NCBI GenBank assembly: GCA_964639935.1
Contig: CAZXGT010000002.1
Span: 1 to 64,000, forward strand
Direction: 5' to 3'
Origin: CALNYS01 sp964639935
Lineage (GTDB): Bacteria > Planctomycetota > Phycisphaerae > Phycisphaerales > UBA1924
Length of the DNA: 64,000 nt
The notes beneath the pieces were generated by a model. It was not told the origin of the DNA and did not search any database. It worked only from the letters and a program-made list of their open reading frames with translations. The number at the start of each line of letters is the position of its first letter. Within the stretch, counting starts at the first letter, position 1. This document shows positions 7,729 through 16,287 of the stretch, one piece after another. The position numbers were made by a program, and so were the translations under genes.

Positions 7729-9339
7729 TTACGCGGTCGCGTCGAGCGCGAGCCGCCACTGCTGGCTGAACCGTGATTCCTGCCGACGCTGGTGATGCTG
7801 CTCGCCGGACCCTCGCTGGTGGTGCTCGCCCCGGCCGCGGCTGCGGCCATCGCCGCGCTCGTCGGCTCCGTCGCGCCGGGCGTTGTTCGAGTCGGGCCGC
7901 GCCTCGGGCGCGTCGCTCGCCGGCGCGGGGCCCGAGACGCTCAGACGATCAACCTTCAGTCCGCGACCCTCAAGGGAGTCGCGGAGCGCGTCGAGGTTCG
8001 TCTGCAGCATCTTCGCGGCGTCCGCGGTGCTCGCCGTGAACGCCGCGGCGACCGTTCCGGCCGAGAGAGTCATCGCGATTCGCAGGGAACCGAGGCGCCC
8101 GGGCGCCAGTCGAACGTTGACGACCCCGCCGCGCTGAGCCATCGCGACGCTCAGCCCGCGCTGCACCGAGTGGAGCATCGTTCGCTCGTTGGCCTGCTGG
8201 ACAGACTCCGGCGGCGCCTGCGACGCACCCTGGGACTGATTGGCGCCCGGTTGCACCGGCGCCGGCGCCGGCGCCGGCTTGAGCGTCATCGCCGGCTTCG
8301 GGGCCGGCGGCTCGGCAACGGGCGAGGGCTTCGATGGCGACGCGGAGTCGCCTGCGCTTCTGGGCTCGACCGAGCTCGCGCGCGTCGACTTCTTGACGGA
8401 CGGCTTCGACTCATCGCCCGATGTCGTCGGCTTCCCGACGGGCGCCGGGGTTGAAACCGCCGCGACGTTCTGCTGGGTCGCGGCGTCGCCCGGGGCCACG
8501 TCGCCCGTCGATCTGACGACCTGATCGGCGGGCGCGGCGACCTTCGGCGACGGACGCTCGGGCGCGGCTTCCGCGGGGCCGTGTTTGACGGCGACGGCGG
8601 CGCCGCGCTCCTGAGGACGATCGGGTCGCTCTTCTTCCACCTCGCTGCCCGCCTCGGGTTGGGGCGGCGCCCCCGGCGCGGCCGGCTTCTTCGTCTGATC
8701 CGCCGGGGCCTCCACCTGCTGAGGCGCCGCGGGCTGCTTCGCGTTCGGTTTCGTCTCGCGGGGCTCGTCCGTCGCGACGCTCTTGCGCACCGGATCCTCG
8801 GGTTTCACCTCGGTTGACGAACCGGGGACGACCCGCTCGGCGGACCGGACCGTCTTTCGTGCGCCAGCCGTTTCAGTCGGATTCTGGCTCGTGTCGCGTG
8901 CTTCATCCTTGGGAACTGGCGGTGGGCCAGGGGTCGTCTGCGGCTCCGGCTCTTCGGGAGCCGCGGTCGCGATGACCTCTGGCGATGCGGCCCCATCGTC
9001 ATCCTCGGAAGCGACGGCGTCATCCGATGGTTCGGCGGAAGGCTCGCTCTCGGCCCCGATCGTCTCATCGGTCTCGGGCGCTGTTTCATCGCCCGCCTCG
9101 ACCGATCCCGACTCGGCCTCGGCGTCTTCATCTGTGGCCTGCGCCGGTTCTGCTGAAGCGAGCGGCGTTTCCTGCGCGTCGGGGGCGTCCGGGGTGTCCT
9201 TCGGGCTGGATGCGTCGCGGGCCGATGCGAGCGTGGCGCCGAACGCGTTCGGCGGTCCGGTCTCCTGCGAGCCCGGCTTGATCGCTCCGGACGCTCGCGG
9301 CGCCTTCGGGAGGCTGGTTGGCGGAAGGATCTCGGGCAT
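7729..9339 (-). CDS. fliK: FliK, hook-length control protein
   Basis: FliK is a secreted ruler that sets hook length and switches export specificity. The 536-residue protein has a very long Pro/Ala/Glu/Asp-rich disordered N-terminal region (about 1-370). A conserved C-terminal domain (about 390-470) follows, with VNVRLAPGRLGSLRIAMTLS, AAAFTASTADAAKMLQTNLD and LRDSLEGRGLKVDRLSV. The final 60 residues are His/Arg/Glu-rich. A short GGCGCC tandem array near 8258-8278 encodes an Ala-Pro repeat. It is followed by flgD 13 bp downstream. Confidence 0.88.
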   Translation of the reverse strand: MPEILPPTSLPKAPRASGAIKPGSQETGPPNAFGATLASARDASSPKDTPDAPDAQETPLASAEPAQATDEDAEAESGSVEAGDETAPETDETIGAESEPSAEPSDDAVASEDDDGAASPEVIATAAPEEPEPQTTPGPPPVPKDEARDTSQNPTETAGARKTVRSAERVVPGSSTEVKPEDPVRKSVATDEPRETKPNAKQPAAPQQVEAPADQTKKPAAPGAPPQPEAGSEVEEERPDRPQERGAAVAVKHGPAEAAPERPSPKVAAPADQVVRSTGDVAPGDAATQQNVAAVSTPAPVGKPTTSGDESKPSVKKSTRASSVEPRSAGDSASPSKPSPVAEPPAPKPAMTLKPAPAPAPVQPGANQSQGASQAPPESVQQANERTMLHSVQRGLSVAMAQRGGVVNVRLAPGRLGSLRIAMTLSAGTVAAAFTASTADAAKMLQTNLDALRDSLEGRGLKVDRLSVSGPAPASDAPEARPDSNNARRDGADERGDGRSRGRGEHHQRGSGEQHHQRRQESRFSQQWRLALDATA

Positions 9340-9347
9340 GCGCGCTC

Positions 9348-10025
9348 CTACGGCGCGCGGGTCTCCGTGCCGCGCGTCCGCAGACGCTCCAGCAAATCGG
9401 CGGCCAGGGCGGCGTCCTCGAAGGCCCCGATGATCTTCGCGGCCTGACGGTCGCCCATCGCGTTGAGATACGCCACCGCCTGATCCACCTCGCCCCCGTC
9501 GATGAGCGCCTGGAGGATGTCGCGGGCCTTCTCCGGCCTCTGGGCCTGCAGGTTTGTGACAGCCTTGCGGAACTGGTCCTCGCCCTCGATCTCGCGGATC
9601 CGGCTTCGCATGCGCTCGAAGTCCGCCTTCTCGGCTTCAAAGAGCTCGACGCGCTCATCGAGCTGGGAGCGTTCGCGGTCGATCGTCCGGCGGAGATCGC
9701 GCACCTCGCGGCTCAGGCGTTCAAGTCGCTGGCGATCCACTTCCTCGGCGATCGCGTTGTTGCGCAGCTTGTCGGCGGCCGTCAGCGGGGGAATGAGCGC
9801 CCGGCGCTCCTCCTCGGCCTCGGCGGCCTCAAGCCTTGCGTCGCGAGCCTCTTCTTCGAGACGGGCCTCGCGGGCGGGGATGGTTTCTGAAAGGGTCTCG
9901 CGCAGCTCATTGAAGCGATCGAGGTCGAGACGCTCCGAGGAGACAAGCCAGCCGACGAACGCGAGGAGCGCGAGGAGGTTCGCGATCGCGAGCACCGAGA
10001 GGATGGTCCAGAGGCCTCGGATCAT
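9348..10025 (-). CDS. MotE/FlbB-like membrane-anchored coiled-coil protein
   Basis: This 225-residue protein has one N-terminal membrane helix (about 7-29), a long charged coiled coil (about 35-150), and a C-terminal helical region resembling the MgtE N-terminal repeat (KARDILQALIDGGEVDQAVA, then LNAMGDRQAAKIIGAFED). This layout is shared by alpha-proteobacterial MotE and spirochaete FlbB, which act around the stator in the periplasm, and such genes often sit between fliJ and fliK. It overlaps fliJ by 4 nt (ATGA). Architecture and context support a flagellar structural or stator role; the exact function is inferred. Confidence 0.72.
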   Translation of the reverse strand: MIRGLWTILSVLAIANLLALLAFVGWLVSSERLDLDRFNELRETLSETIPAREARLEEEARDARLEAAEAEEERRALIPPLTAADKLRNNAIAEEVDRQRLERLSREVRDLRRTIDRERSQLDERVELFEAEKADFERMRSRIREIEGEDQFRKAVTNLQAQRPEKARDILQALIDGGEVDQAVAYLNAMGDRQAAKIIGAFEDAALAADLLERLRTRGTETRAP

Positions 10026-10495
10026 TCGTGGCTCATCCCTTCAGCCAGCGTGCGGCGCGCTGCCCGGCTGGTGACGAGATCGTCCTGCTCGGCGGCCTCT
10101 CTTCGATTCTGCTCGCGTTTCCAGGCCTCGAAGCGCTTGGCCTTGAGGTGCTCGACGGCTTTTCGGTCCTTGGCCGCCTCGAGGAGACGCTCGCGCGCCT
10201 CGTCGAGCCGCTTCAGAACCCCGGCGAGCTCGATCGCCAGCCGCTGGGTCTGCGTCTCGAGCGAGAGCGCCGCGCTGGCCTGAAGGCGGACGCTCGCCAT
10301 CGTCGTGGATCGGCCGGGCTCAAGCGCCCGGCGGAGATCGTCCCGGCCCGACCGCGCCGCGGCGTGGCGCGAGCGGATGGCGTTCTCGAGGCGAAGCCGC
10401 TCGCGCTCGAGCTCCGCGACGTCGAGCTGGCGGTCGCGCTCCTCGCGCCGGCGCATCTCGAGGAGCGCCTCGAGCCTGAAGCGAAACGTCGCCAT
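10022..10495 (-). CDS. fliJ: FliJ, flagellar export ATPase stalk protein
   Basis: FliJ is the coiled-coil stalk of the FliI ATPase ring. The 157 residues are almost entirely charged helix, starting FRFRLEALLEMRRREERDR, the usual FliJ N-terminal pattern, and rich in Arg/Glu/Ala throughout. The gene follows fliI with a TGATG overlap and precedes the MotE-like gene. Coiled-coil sequence alone is not diagnostic, but start pattern, length and position make the call strong. Confidence 0.88.
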   Translation of the reverse strand: MATFRFRLEALLEMRRREERDRQLDVAELERERLRLENAIRSRHAAARSGRDDLRRALEPGRSTTMASVRLQASAALSLETQTQRLAIELAGVLKRLDEARERLLEAAKDRKAVEHLKAKRFEAWKREQNRREAAEQDDLVTSRAARRTLAEGMSHE

Positions 10496-11859
10496 CAGCG
10501 CCGGCTCCCGTCATGGCGCTCGGCGCCGCCGGCCGCCTCGATCAGCTCGCCCGCCCGGAGCGCGAGCTCGAGCAGCCGCCCCTTGGCCTTCTCGAAGGTT
10601 TCCGGCTCGCGACTGCCCTGGGTGAGGAACTCCTCAAGGGCCGGGCGGAGCTCGATGGCCGCATCGGCCTGCGGGCTCGAGCCAGCGGCGTAGGCGCCGA
10701 TCTGGATGAGGTCCTCGATCTCCGCGTAGGCGGCCATGAGCTTCAGGATGGTCCGCCGGGCGGCGATGTGTTTGTCGTCTGAGAGCTCGTCGGCGAGACG
10801 GGAGATGGAATCGAGCACGTCGATGGCCGGGTAGTGCCCTCGGCGGGCGAGGTCGCGCGAGAGGACGATGTGCCCGTCGAGCACGCCGCGGACCGCGTCG
10901 GCGATGGGCTCGGTCATGTCGTCGCCCTCGACGAGCACGGTGTAGAAACCGGTGATGGAGCCGCCGCCGTCGACGGCCCCCGCGCGCTCGAGGAGGCGCG
11001 GCAGCATCGCGAAGACGCTCGGTGTGTAGCCCTTTGTCGCCGGCGGCTCCCCGGCGGCGAGCCCGACCTGGCGCTGAGCCTGCGCGAAGCGGGTCACCGA
11101 ATCGACCATGAGCATCACGTCGGCTCCGCGGTCGCGGAAGAACTCGGCCGCGGAGCACGCGGCGGCGAACGATCGGAGGCGCAGCAGCGGTGACTCGTCG
11201 CTCGTCGCGACCACCAGCACCGATCGGGCCAGCCCGTCCTCGCCCAGCGCCTCCTCGATGAAGTCGCGCACCTCGCGGCCGCGCTCGCCGATGAGCGCGA
11301 TGACGTTCACGTCGGCGCTCGTCCCGCGGGCGATTGAGCCAAGAAGCGTGGACTTGCCGACGCCCGGGCCGGCGAACACGCCGAGGCGCTGCCCCTGCCC
11401 GGTGGTGAGCATCGCGTCGATCGCGCGCACGCCAGTGGAGATCGGGCGCCGGATGCGCCGGCGCGCCATCGGCCCCAGCGGCGGCGGATCGAGAGGCTGG
11501 TGAACCGTCTCGTGGATCGGCCCCTTCTCATCGAGCGGGCGGCCGAAGGCGTCGACAACGCGTCCGAGGGAGCGGTCGCCGATGCGGACGGTCGGCTCGG
11601 TGCTGAGTCCCGTCACCGGATCGCCGGCGCGAAGGCCCGTCGTCGCGGCAAAGGGCATCACGACGGAGCGCGCGGCATCGAAGCCGACGACCTCCCCCTG
11701 CTGCTTCGCCGCCCCGGTCCCCATCTCAACGACCGATCCGGCGGGGAGCGGGAGGTCGTCGACGAGCACGCTCAGCCCGCGCAGCGCCGCGACGCGGCCG
11801 CTCACGCCGAGCGTCAGGGCTCGATCGACCTGCTCGATCTCGCGGGCCAGCGCGGTCAC
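10495..11859 (-). CDS. fliI: FliI, flagellar protein export ATPase
   Basis: FliI is the cytoplasmic F1-beta-like ATPase of the flagellar export apparatus. Walker A is GPGVGKST (residues 164-171), with ALIGERGREVRDFIEEAL after it, the Walker B region DVMLMVDSVTRFAQAQRQV and the FliI/YscN motif GEPPATKGYTPSVFAMLPRL. I start the gene at the GTG at 11859, overlapping the fliH stop as GTGA. The open frame continues about 480 nt further, but that part is out-of-frame fliH. The resulting 454 residues match the family's usual length and begin normally (TALAREIEQVDRALTLGVSG). Confidence 0.96.
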   Translation of the reverse strand: MTALAREIEQVDRALTLGVSGRVAALRGLSVLVDDLPLPAGSVVEMGTGAAKQQGEVVGFDAARSVVMPFAATTGLRAGDPVTGLSTEPTVRIGDRSLGRVVDAFGRPLDEKGPIHETVHQPLDPPPLGPMARRRIRRPISTGVRAIDAMLTTGQGQRLGVFAGPGVGKSTLLGSIARGTSADVNVIALIGERGREVRDFIEEALGEDGLARSVLVVATSDESPLLRLRSFAAACSAAEFFRDRGADVMLMVDSVTRFAQAQRQVGLAAGEPPATKGYTPSVFAMLPRLLERAGAVDGGGSITGFYTVLVEGDDMTEPIADAVRGVLDGHIVLSRDLARRGHYPAIDVLDSISRLADELSDDKHIAARRTILKLMAAYAEIEDLIQIGAYAAGSSPQADAAIELRPALEEFLTQGSREPETFEKAKGRLLELALRAGELIEAAGGAERHDGSRR

Positions 11860-12602
11860 GCGTCCTCGTCCTTCTCGGGCGGCGCCTCCGGCCAGCGCGG
11901 GGATTCCCCGGCGGGTCGCAGCGCGGCGGTGATCCGCCGGAGCTGCTCTTCGATCGTCGCGTCGATCGATCCCGAGTCGGTGCGCACGCGGACGCCGCCG
12001 GGCGCCACGCGATCGCTCTCGACGACCTCGGCGTGCGGCGACTTCGCGAGCGAGGCGACCAGGCCCGGGAGAATCTCGGCGATGCGCTCCTGATCTTTCG
12101 GGCTGACTTCCACATGCAGCGCCGTTGGCGCCAGGGCGAGCTCGAGCGCCGCCTCGAGCTGGCGCGCCGCGGCGTCCCGATCGCCCTCGATCTCGCGGCG
12201 CACGATGCGCTCGCCAAGCCGGAGCGCCAGCTCGAGCACGTCCTGCCGCGCGTCCCGGAGGAGGCGATCGCGCGCATCGTTGAAATCGTTGAGCGCTCGC
12301 GTCCACTGCTCGATGAGCGATGAGAGGGCTGAGCACTGCTGCTCGAAGGCCTCGTTGCGGCCCGCCTCGAAACCGGCCGATCGCCCCTGCTCGGCGCCGG
12401 CCCTGCGTCCCTCCTCGAAGCCGCGCTCCATGGCTTCCTCGATGATGCGGTCGGCCTCGCGGGTCGCCCGCTCGCGGGTCGCGCGCGCCTCGGCCTCGGC
12501 CTTCTCGCGGAGGCGATCGGCCTCGCGCTGGAGGTCGCCGAGATCGAGCACGACCGCGTTGCGCGCGATCGATCCGGAATCGGCCTGTTTGATCACCGCC
12601 AC
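11856..12602 (-). CDS. fliH: FliH, flagellar export ATPase regulator
   Basis: FliH binds FliI and links it to FliN in the C-ring. The 248 residues show an Ala/Glu/Arg-rich coiled coil with the glycine-repeat segment EGFEEGRRAGAEQGRSAGFE typical of FliH. A C-terminal V-ATPase E-like domain follows (LELALRLGERIVRREIEGD, then APGGVRVRTDSGSIDATIEE). The start is a GTG at 12602; a second in-frame GTG at 12596 has slightly better ribosome-binding spacing, so the N-terminus may be two residues shorter. It lies 13 bp after fliG and overlaps fliI by 4 nt. Confidence 0.92.
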   Translation of the reverse strand: MAVIKQADSGSIARNAVVLDLGDLQREADRLREKAEAEARATRERATREADRIIEEAMERGFEEGRRAGAEQGRSAGFEAGRNEAFEQQCSALSSLIEQWTRALNDFNDARDRLLRDARQDVLELALRLGERIVRREIEGDRDAAARQLEAALELALAPTALHVEVSPKDQERIAEILPGLVASLAKSPHAEVVESDRVAPGGVRVRTDSGSIDATIEEQLRRITAALRPAGESPRWPEAPPEKDEDA

Positions 12603-12615
12603 GCTCCGGCGCTCC

Positions 12616-13656
12616 TTACACGATCAGGTCGCTCTCGCCGCCGCGGCCGGCGATGATGATCTCGCCGGCGTCCTCGAGGCGACGCACGATGTCGACGATG
12701 CGCTGCTGGGCCGCCTCGACGTCGCTGACGCGCACCGGGCCCATGTATTCCATGTCCTCCTTGATCAGCGCGACCGCTCGCTCGGACATGTTCGAGAAGA
12801 TCTTCTCCTGCAGATCCTCCGAGGCGGTCTTGAGGGACAGCGAGAGCTCGTCGTTGTCGACCTCCTTGAGCACGGCCTGGATCCCCTTGTCGTTGACGAG
12901 CAGGATGTCCTCGAAGACGAACATCAGGCGGCGGATCTCCTCGACCAGGTCGGGGTCGTCCTGCTCGAGCGCCTCCATGATCGTCTTCTCGGCGGCGCGG
13001 TCGGCGAGGTTGAGCATCTCGGCGACCGTCTCGACGCCCCCGGGCTTCTCGCTGGTCTGCATGAGGAGGTTGGACAGGCGCGACTCGAGCCCTTTCTCGA
13101 CGTCGCGGACCACCTCGGGGTTCGTCTGCTCCATGTTGGCGATGCGCTTGATGACCTCGACCTGCTTCTGCGTCGGGAGCCCGCTCAGGATCTCCGCGCC
13201 CTTGTAGTGGGCGACGTGGCACAGGATGAGCGCGATCGTCTGCGGGTGCTCATCCTGAATGAACGTCAGCAGGTTGTCGCTCTCGGCCTTCTGCAGGAAG
13301 GAGAACGGCGTCTTCTGGACGTGCGTCTGGATCTTCCCGAGCACGCGCTCGGCGTCCTTGGGATCCATCGATTCCATGAGCAGCGCGCGGGCGTAGTCGA
13401 GCCCGCCCTCGCGGAGGCCCCGCTGGCCGACCGAGAGGTGATAGAACTCCTCGATGACCGACTTCCGGAGCTCGACCGGGACGGCGCCCAGGCCGGCGAG
13501 CTCGCGGGTGACGTCCTCGAGCAGATCCGGCGGGAGCTTGCGGAGCATCTCGCCGGCCATCTCGGCCTCGAGGCTCAGCAGAAGGATCGCGGCCTTGGTG
13601 ATGCCGTCGATCTCCGCGATGTTCGAGGGCAGCTTGTCGCCCGGCTTGCGTCCCAT
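12616..13656 (-). CDS. fliG: FliG, flagellar motor switch protein
   Basis: FliG forms the upper C-ring and interacts with MotA. The 346-residue protein shows the usual N, middle and C domains: ITKAAILLLSLEAEMAGEML at the start, the middle-domain EHPQTIALILCHV pattern, and the C-terminal torque helix region LMFVFEDILLVNDKGIQAVL followed by SNMSERAVALIKEDMEYMGP. Length and residues are typical. The start directly abuts the fliF stop (TAAATG), which suggests coupled synthesis of the MS-ring and switch proteins. Confidence 0.97.
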   Translation of the reverse strand: MGRKPGDKLPSNIAEIDGITKAAILLLSLEAEMAGEMLRKLPPDLLEDVTRELAGLGAVPVELRKSVIEEFYHLSVGQRGLREGGLDYARALLMESMDPKDAERVLGKIQTHVQKTPFSFLQKAESDNLLTFIQDEHPQTIALILCHVAHYKGAEILSGLPTQKQVEVIKRIANMEQTNPEVVRDVEKGLESRLSNLLMQTSEKPGGVETVAEMLNLADRAAEKTIMEALEQDDPDLVEEIRRLMFVFEDILLVNDKGIQAVLKEVDNDELSLSLKTASEDLQEKIFSNMSERAVALIKEDMEYMGPVRVSDVEAAQQRIVDIVRRLEDAGEIIIAGRGGESDLIV

Positions 13657-15342
13657 TTACGCGCTCGTCTCCGTGCTCATCCACCGCTGGAAGAGTCCCG
13701 CGGCGTCGTCGGGCGAGTCCTTCACGAACGCCGCGACCTGGTCGAGCATCTGCCGCTTTTGCATGTCCTCGTCGGAGAGCTCGATGCCCGAGAGCGCGCT
13801 CTCGGCCTCGCCCGCCTCGCCCATCACGTCGCCGGAGTTCTCAAGCGCGGGCGGGATGCCGACGAGTTCCTCCGCGGTGGGCAGGTCGGGCCGCTTCCCG
13901 GCCTTCTTGAGCGCGAGCGCCATGAGCCCGAGCGACGCGATCGCGAGGCCGCCGAGCGCGGCGGTCTTGATCCATCCGCTCGCGAGGATGCCCTGCCCGC
14001 CCGCGCCGAGCCCCATGCCGAGACCACCGCCGGCTTGAGCGGCCCGGCGGGGCTGGGGATCGGGGATCATCGAGACCGCGACGGCGCCGGGGATCGACGC
14101 GCCGTCCTGGTCCTGAGCCTCGAGAAGCGTGAGGGCCTTCCGCTCGATATCGGTTCGGGATTCATCAAAGAACGCCTGGAGCGCGGCGGAGTCGGGCGCC
14201 TCGGCGTCTTCGCCATTGGCGAAGCGCCACTCGCGGAGCACGTAGGAACGGGGGATGTTGATCGCGGCGCTGAGCTTCGTCGGTCGGCCCTTCGGATCGT
14301 GGATCGTCTGCGTGCGCGTGCCGAAACGGGTTTCGAGCTCGGCGGTGACCTCGCTCTCGGTCGTGCCCGAGCCGCCCGACCCGCCCGCGGCGAGATCGAG
14401 CCCGGTGTTTGATCGGACGCCCGGCTCGGCGCCGCGGGAGGCGCTGGTCGTCTCAAAGGTGCGCTGCGTTTCAGACCGGGGCGCTGTCACCGTGCCGTTC
14501 CCGGGCGGGAGGATGGAGGTGACGCTCTGGACCTGGCGGGTGGCGTCGACCTGCGCGGTGACCGCGATCATCACGCCGTCGATATAGCTGAAGAAGTCAG
14601 AGAGCTGCTCGCGGTAGAGCTTCTCGTACTTCATCTTCAGCTCGAGATGGGTGCCGGAGGCGAGCGAGTCCTCGCTTCGGGCGCGGCGCTGGCGGTTGGA
14701 GACGCCGTCGACAACGACGACATTCTCGATGGAGAGCCCCGCCTTGGCGCCAGCGACGATCGAGGCGACCGCGTCGACCGTGTCCTGGGCGAGGTTCTGC
14801 CCGGCGTGCGAGACGGTGACCGATGCGGTCGGCGCGCGGACGGCGGCGCCGAGGCCGCGTCGCTCCGGCGCGTCGATGATGACGGTCGCTCCGGTGATCC
14901 CGCGCATCTGGGAGATGACGCCCGCGAGTTCGTTCTGCAGCGCGATGTTGTAGAGCTGCGCCTGCTGGGCGTTGGACATCGTCCAGGACTGCGCTTCGAT
15001 CAGATCCTGAAAGAGCATCGAGGTGTCGCCCGGGAGCGCACCGGCCTGACCCATCTGCGCGATGATCGCCCGGCGTCGCTGCGGCGGGACCTCCGGCATC
15101 CCCTCACGCACGCGGTGCTCGATATTCGCCTCGCTCAGGTACTGGCTCGCCTGCTGGACCTGTTCGGGGGTGGCGCTGACGGGCAGCAGTGGGACGTACT
15201 CCTTGGCGCCGGCGTACTGGCTGACGAGGAAGAGCGTCATCAGAAGGAGGACGGTGAGAGAGGCAATGAGCAGGCGATGGGTCGCGCTCAGCTTTGTGAG
15301 CTGTTCGCGAATCGTCTGCAGCATGCGCTGGAGCTGGTCCAT
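13657..15342 (-). CDS. fliF: FliF, flagellar MS-ring protein
   Basis: FliF builds the inner-membrane MS-ring. The 561 residues contain two membrane segments (about 25-47, LLIASLTVLLLMTLFLVSQ; and about 445-465, WIKTAALGGLAIASLGLMAL) flanking ring-building motifs. Typical FliF sequence includes YVPLLPVSATPEQVQQASQY, LQNELAGVISQMRGITGATV and a VASIVAGAKAGLSIENVVVV block. The C-terminal tail that binds FliG is acidic, as expected. The 131-bp gap upstream, towards fliE, contains a palindrome at 15368-15384. Confidence 0.96.
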   Translation of the reverse strand: MDQLQRMLQTIREQLTKLSATHRLLIASLTVLLLMTLFLVSQYAGAKEYVPLLPVSATPEQVQQASQYLSEANIEHRVREGMPEVPPQRRRAIIAQMGQAGALPGDTSMLFQDLIEAQSWTMSNAQQAQLYNIALQNELAGVISQMRGITGATVIIDAPERRGLGAAVRAPTASVTVSHAGQNLAQDTVDAVASIVAGAKAGLSIENVVVVDGVSNRQRRARSEDSLASGTHLELKMKYEKLYREQLSDFFSYIDGVMIAVTAQVDATRQVQSVTSILPPGNGTVTAPRSETQRTFETTSASRGAEPGVRSNTGLDLAAGGSGGSGTTESEVTAELETRFGTRTQTIHDPKGRPTKLSAAINIPRSYVLREWRFANGEDAEAPDSAALQAFFDESRTDIERKALTLLEAQDQDGASIPGAVAVSMIPDPQPRRAAQAGGGLGMGLGAGGQGILASGWIKTAALGGLAIASLGLMALALKKAGKRPDLPTAEELVGIPPALENSGDVMGEAGEAESALSGIELSDEDMQKRQMLDQVAAFVKDSPDDAAGLFQRWMSTETSA

Positions 15343-15367
15343 CGCCCTCGGCCTCCGTGCCGGCTTT

Positions 15368-15384
15368 GGCGCAATCCTTGCGCC
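15368..15384. promoter_or_regulatory. Palindrome in the fliE-fliF intergenic region
   Basis: A perfect 7-bp inverted repeat with a 3-nt loop, GGCGCAA-tcc-TTGCGCC, lies in the 131-bp gap between fliE and fliF. No T-run follows on either strand, so it is not an intrinsic terminator. It could be a protein-binding dyad, an RNA hairpin that adjusts fliF expression, or an mRNA processing site. Function is inferred only from its symmetry and position. Confidence 0.4.
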
Positions 15385-15473
15385 GCCCGAAGCGCACCTT
15401 ACGCCTCACGCGTCTGCCATCGTCCGATGCGTTTGCGGCGCTTGAATGTTCAGCGAGGAGGAGCGAAAGAAAC

Positions 15474-15797
15474 TCAGACGCGGACGTCCTTGAGCTCGTT
15501 GTAGGAGTCCATCACCTTGTTGCGGACCTGGAGCAGCATGCGGAAGGCGAGGTCCGCCTTGGCCGTCGCGGCGAGCACGGTCTCCACGTCGTCGCGCTGC
15601 CCGGTCTGCAGATCCTCGACCGCCTGGCTCGCGTCGGTCTGCAGCTTGTTGACCTCTTCGAGGTTCTCCATAAGGAGCTCCTTGAAGGATGAGCCCTCCG
15701 GTGTCGTCTCCGGTCCTCTGGGTTTGGCCGCGGGACCGTGAAGCCCGTTGGGCCGCACGCCGCCGCTTCCGCTGATGAGTCCGAGTGGATCGCTCAT
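15474..15797 (-). CDS. fliE: FliE, MS-ring/rod junction protein
   Basis: FliE links the MS-ring to the rod. The 107-residue protein ends with the characteristic FliE C-terminal pattern (VLAATAKADLAFRMLLQVRN then KVMDSYNELKDVRV) and has a mid-region SSFKELLMENLEEVNKLQTD. The usual variable N-terminus is Gly/Pro-rich. It lies 23 bp after flgC and completes the usual flgB-flgC-fliE trio. Confidence 0.94.
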   Translation of the reverse strand: MSDPLGLISGSGGVRPNGLHGPAAKPRGPETTPEGSSFKELLMENLEEVNKLQTDASQAVEDLQTGQRDDVETVLAATAKADLAFRMLLQVRNKVMDSYNELKDVRV

Positions 15798-15820
15798 GGT
15801 CGTCTCTCCGCTCCCTCAGG

Positions 15821-16273
15821 CTACGCGATAAGCCGCAGCGCGGTGGACATCATCGACTTGCTCGCGTCGGCGGCCGCAATGTTCGCCTCGTAGGACCGAA
15901 GCGCTTCGAGCGCGTTGACCATCTCGACCTCGCGATCGACGTTGGGGTAGTAGACGTATCCCTTCTTCACGCCGCGCTCGGGGTCGTCCTCCTGCGCCGC
16001 CGCCGGGTGCGTGGGATCCCATTCGGCGCGGAAGGGCGCCGGGTCCAGCCGGATATCCGCGACGCGAACGCCCGCGCGCCCGTCGGTCTCTCCCGGACGC
16101 CCGCCCGGAATCTCCCCGCCCGGCGCGAAGAGCGCGATGCGCCGGCGGTAGGGGTTCGGTTCGCCGTTGGCGTCGAGCACGGCGCCGGAGTTGGCGATGT
16201 TCGAGGTGATGACGTTGAGGCGCGTCCGCTGCGCCACAAGTCCGCTCACCGATGTGTCGAGTGCTCCGTACAC
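15821..16273 (-). CDS. flgC: FlgC, proximal rod protein
   Basis: FlgC is a proximal rod subunit. The 150 residues carry the N-terminal rod motif LDTSVSGLVAQRTRLNVITS then NIANSGAVLDANGEPNPYRR, and the C-terminal rod helix with NVDREVEMVNALEALRSYEA then NIAAADASKSMMSTALRLI. The start is a GTG preceded by AAAGGAG at good spacing. It is 14 bp after flgB. Confidence 0.95.
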   Translation of the reverse strand: MYGALDTSVSGLVAQRTRLNVITSNIANSGAVLDANGEPNPYRRRIALFAPGGEIPGGRPGETDGRAGVRVADIRLDPAPFRAEWDPTHPAAAQEDDPERGVKKGYVYYPNVDREVEMVNALEALRSYEANIAAADASKSMMSTALRLIA

Positions 16274-16287
16274 GGTTCGGATCTCCT

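Noticed and set aside
8257..8280. GGCGCC tandem array as a regulatory repeat
   Set aside because: It is in frame inside fliK and simply encodes an Ala-Pro repeat of the disordered region.
11860..12336. N-terminal extension of fliI to 613 residues
   Set aside because: This part is the out-of-frame reading of fliH (Arg/Gly/Ala-rich); fliI starts normally at the GTG overlapping the fliH stop.
12205..14412. Long plus-strand open frame (735 codons) opposite fliF/fliG/fliH
   Set aside because: It is antisense to three well-identified genes; the product is Leu/Arg/Asp/His-rich low-complexity sequence typical of the reverse frame of GC-rich genes.
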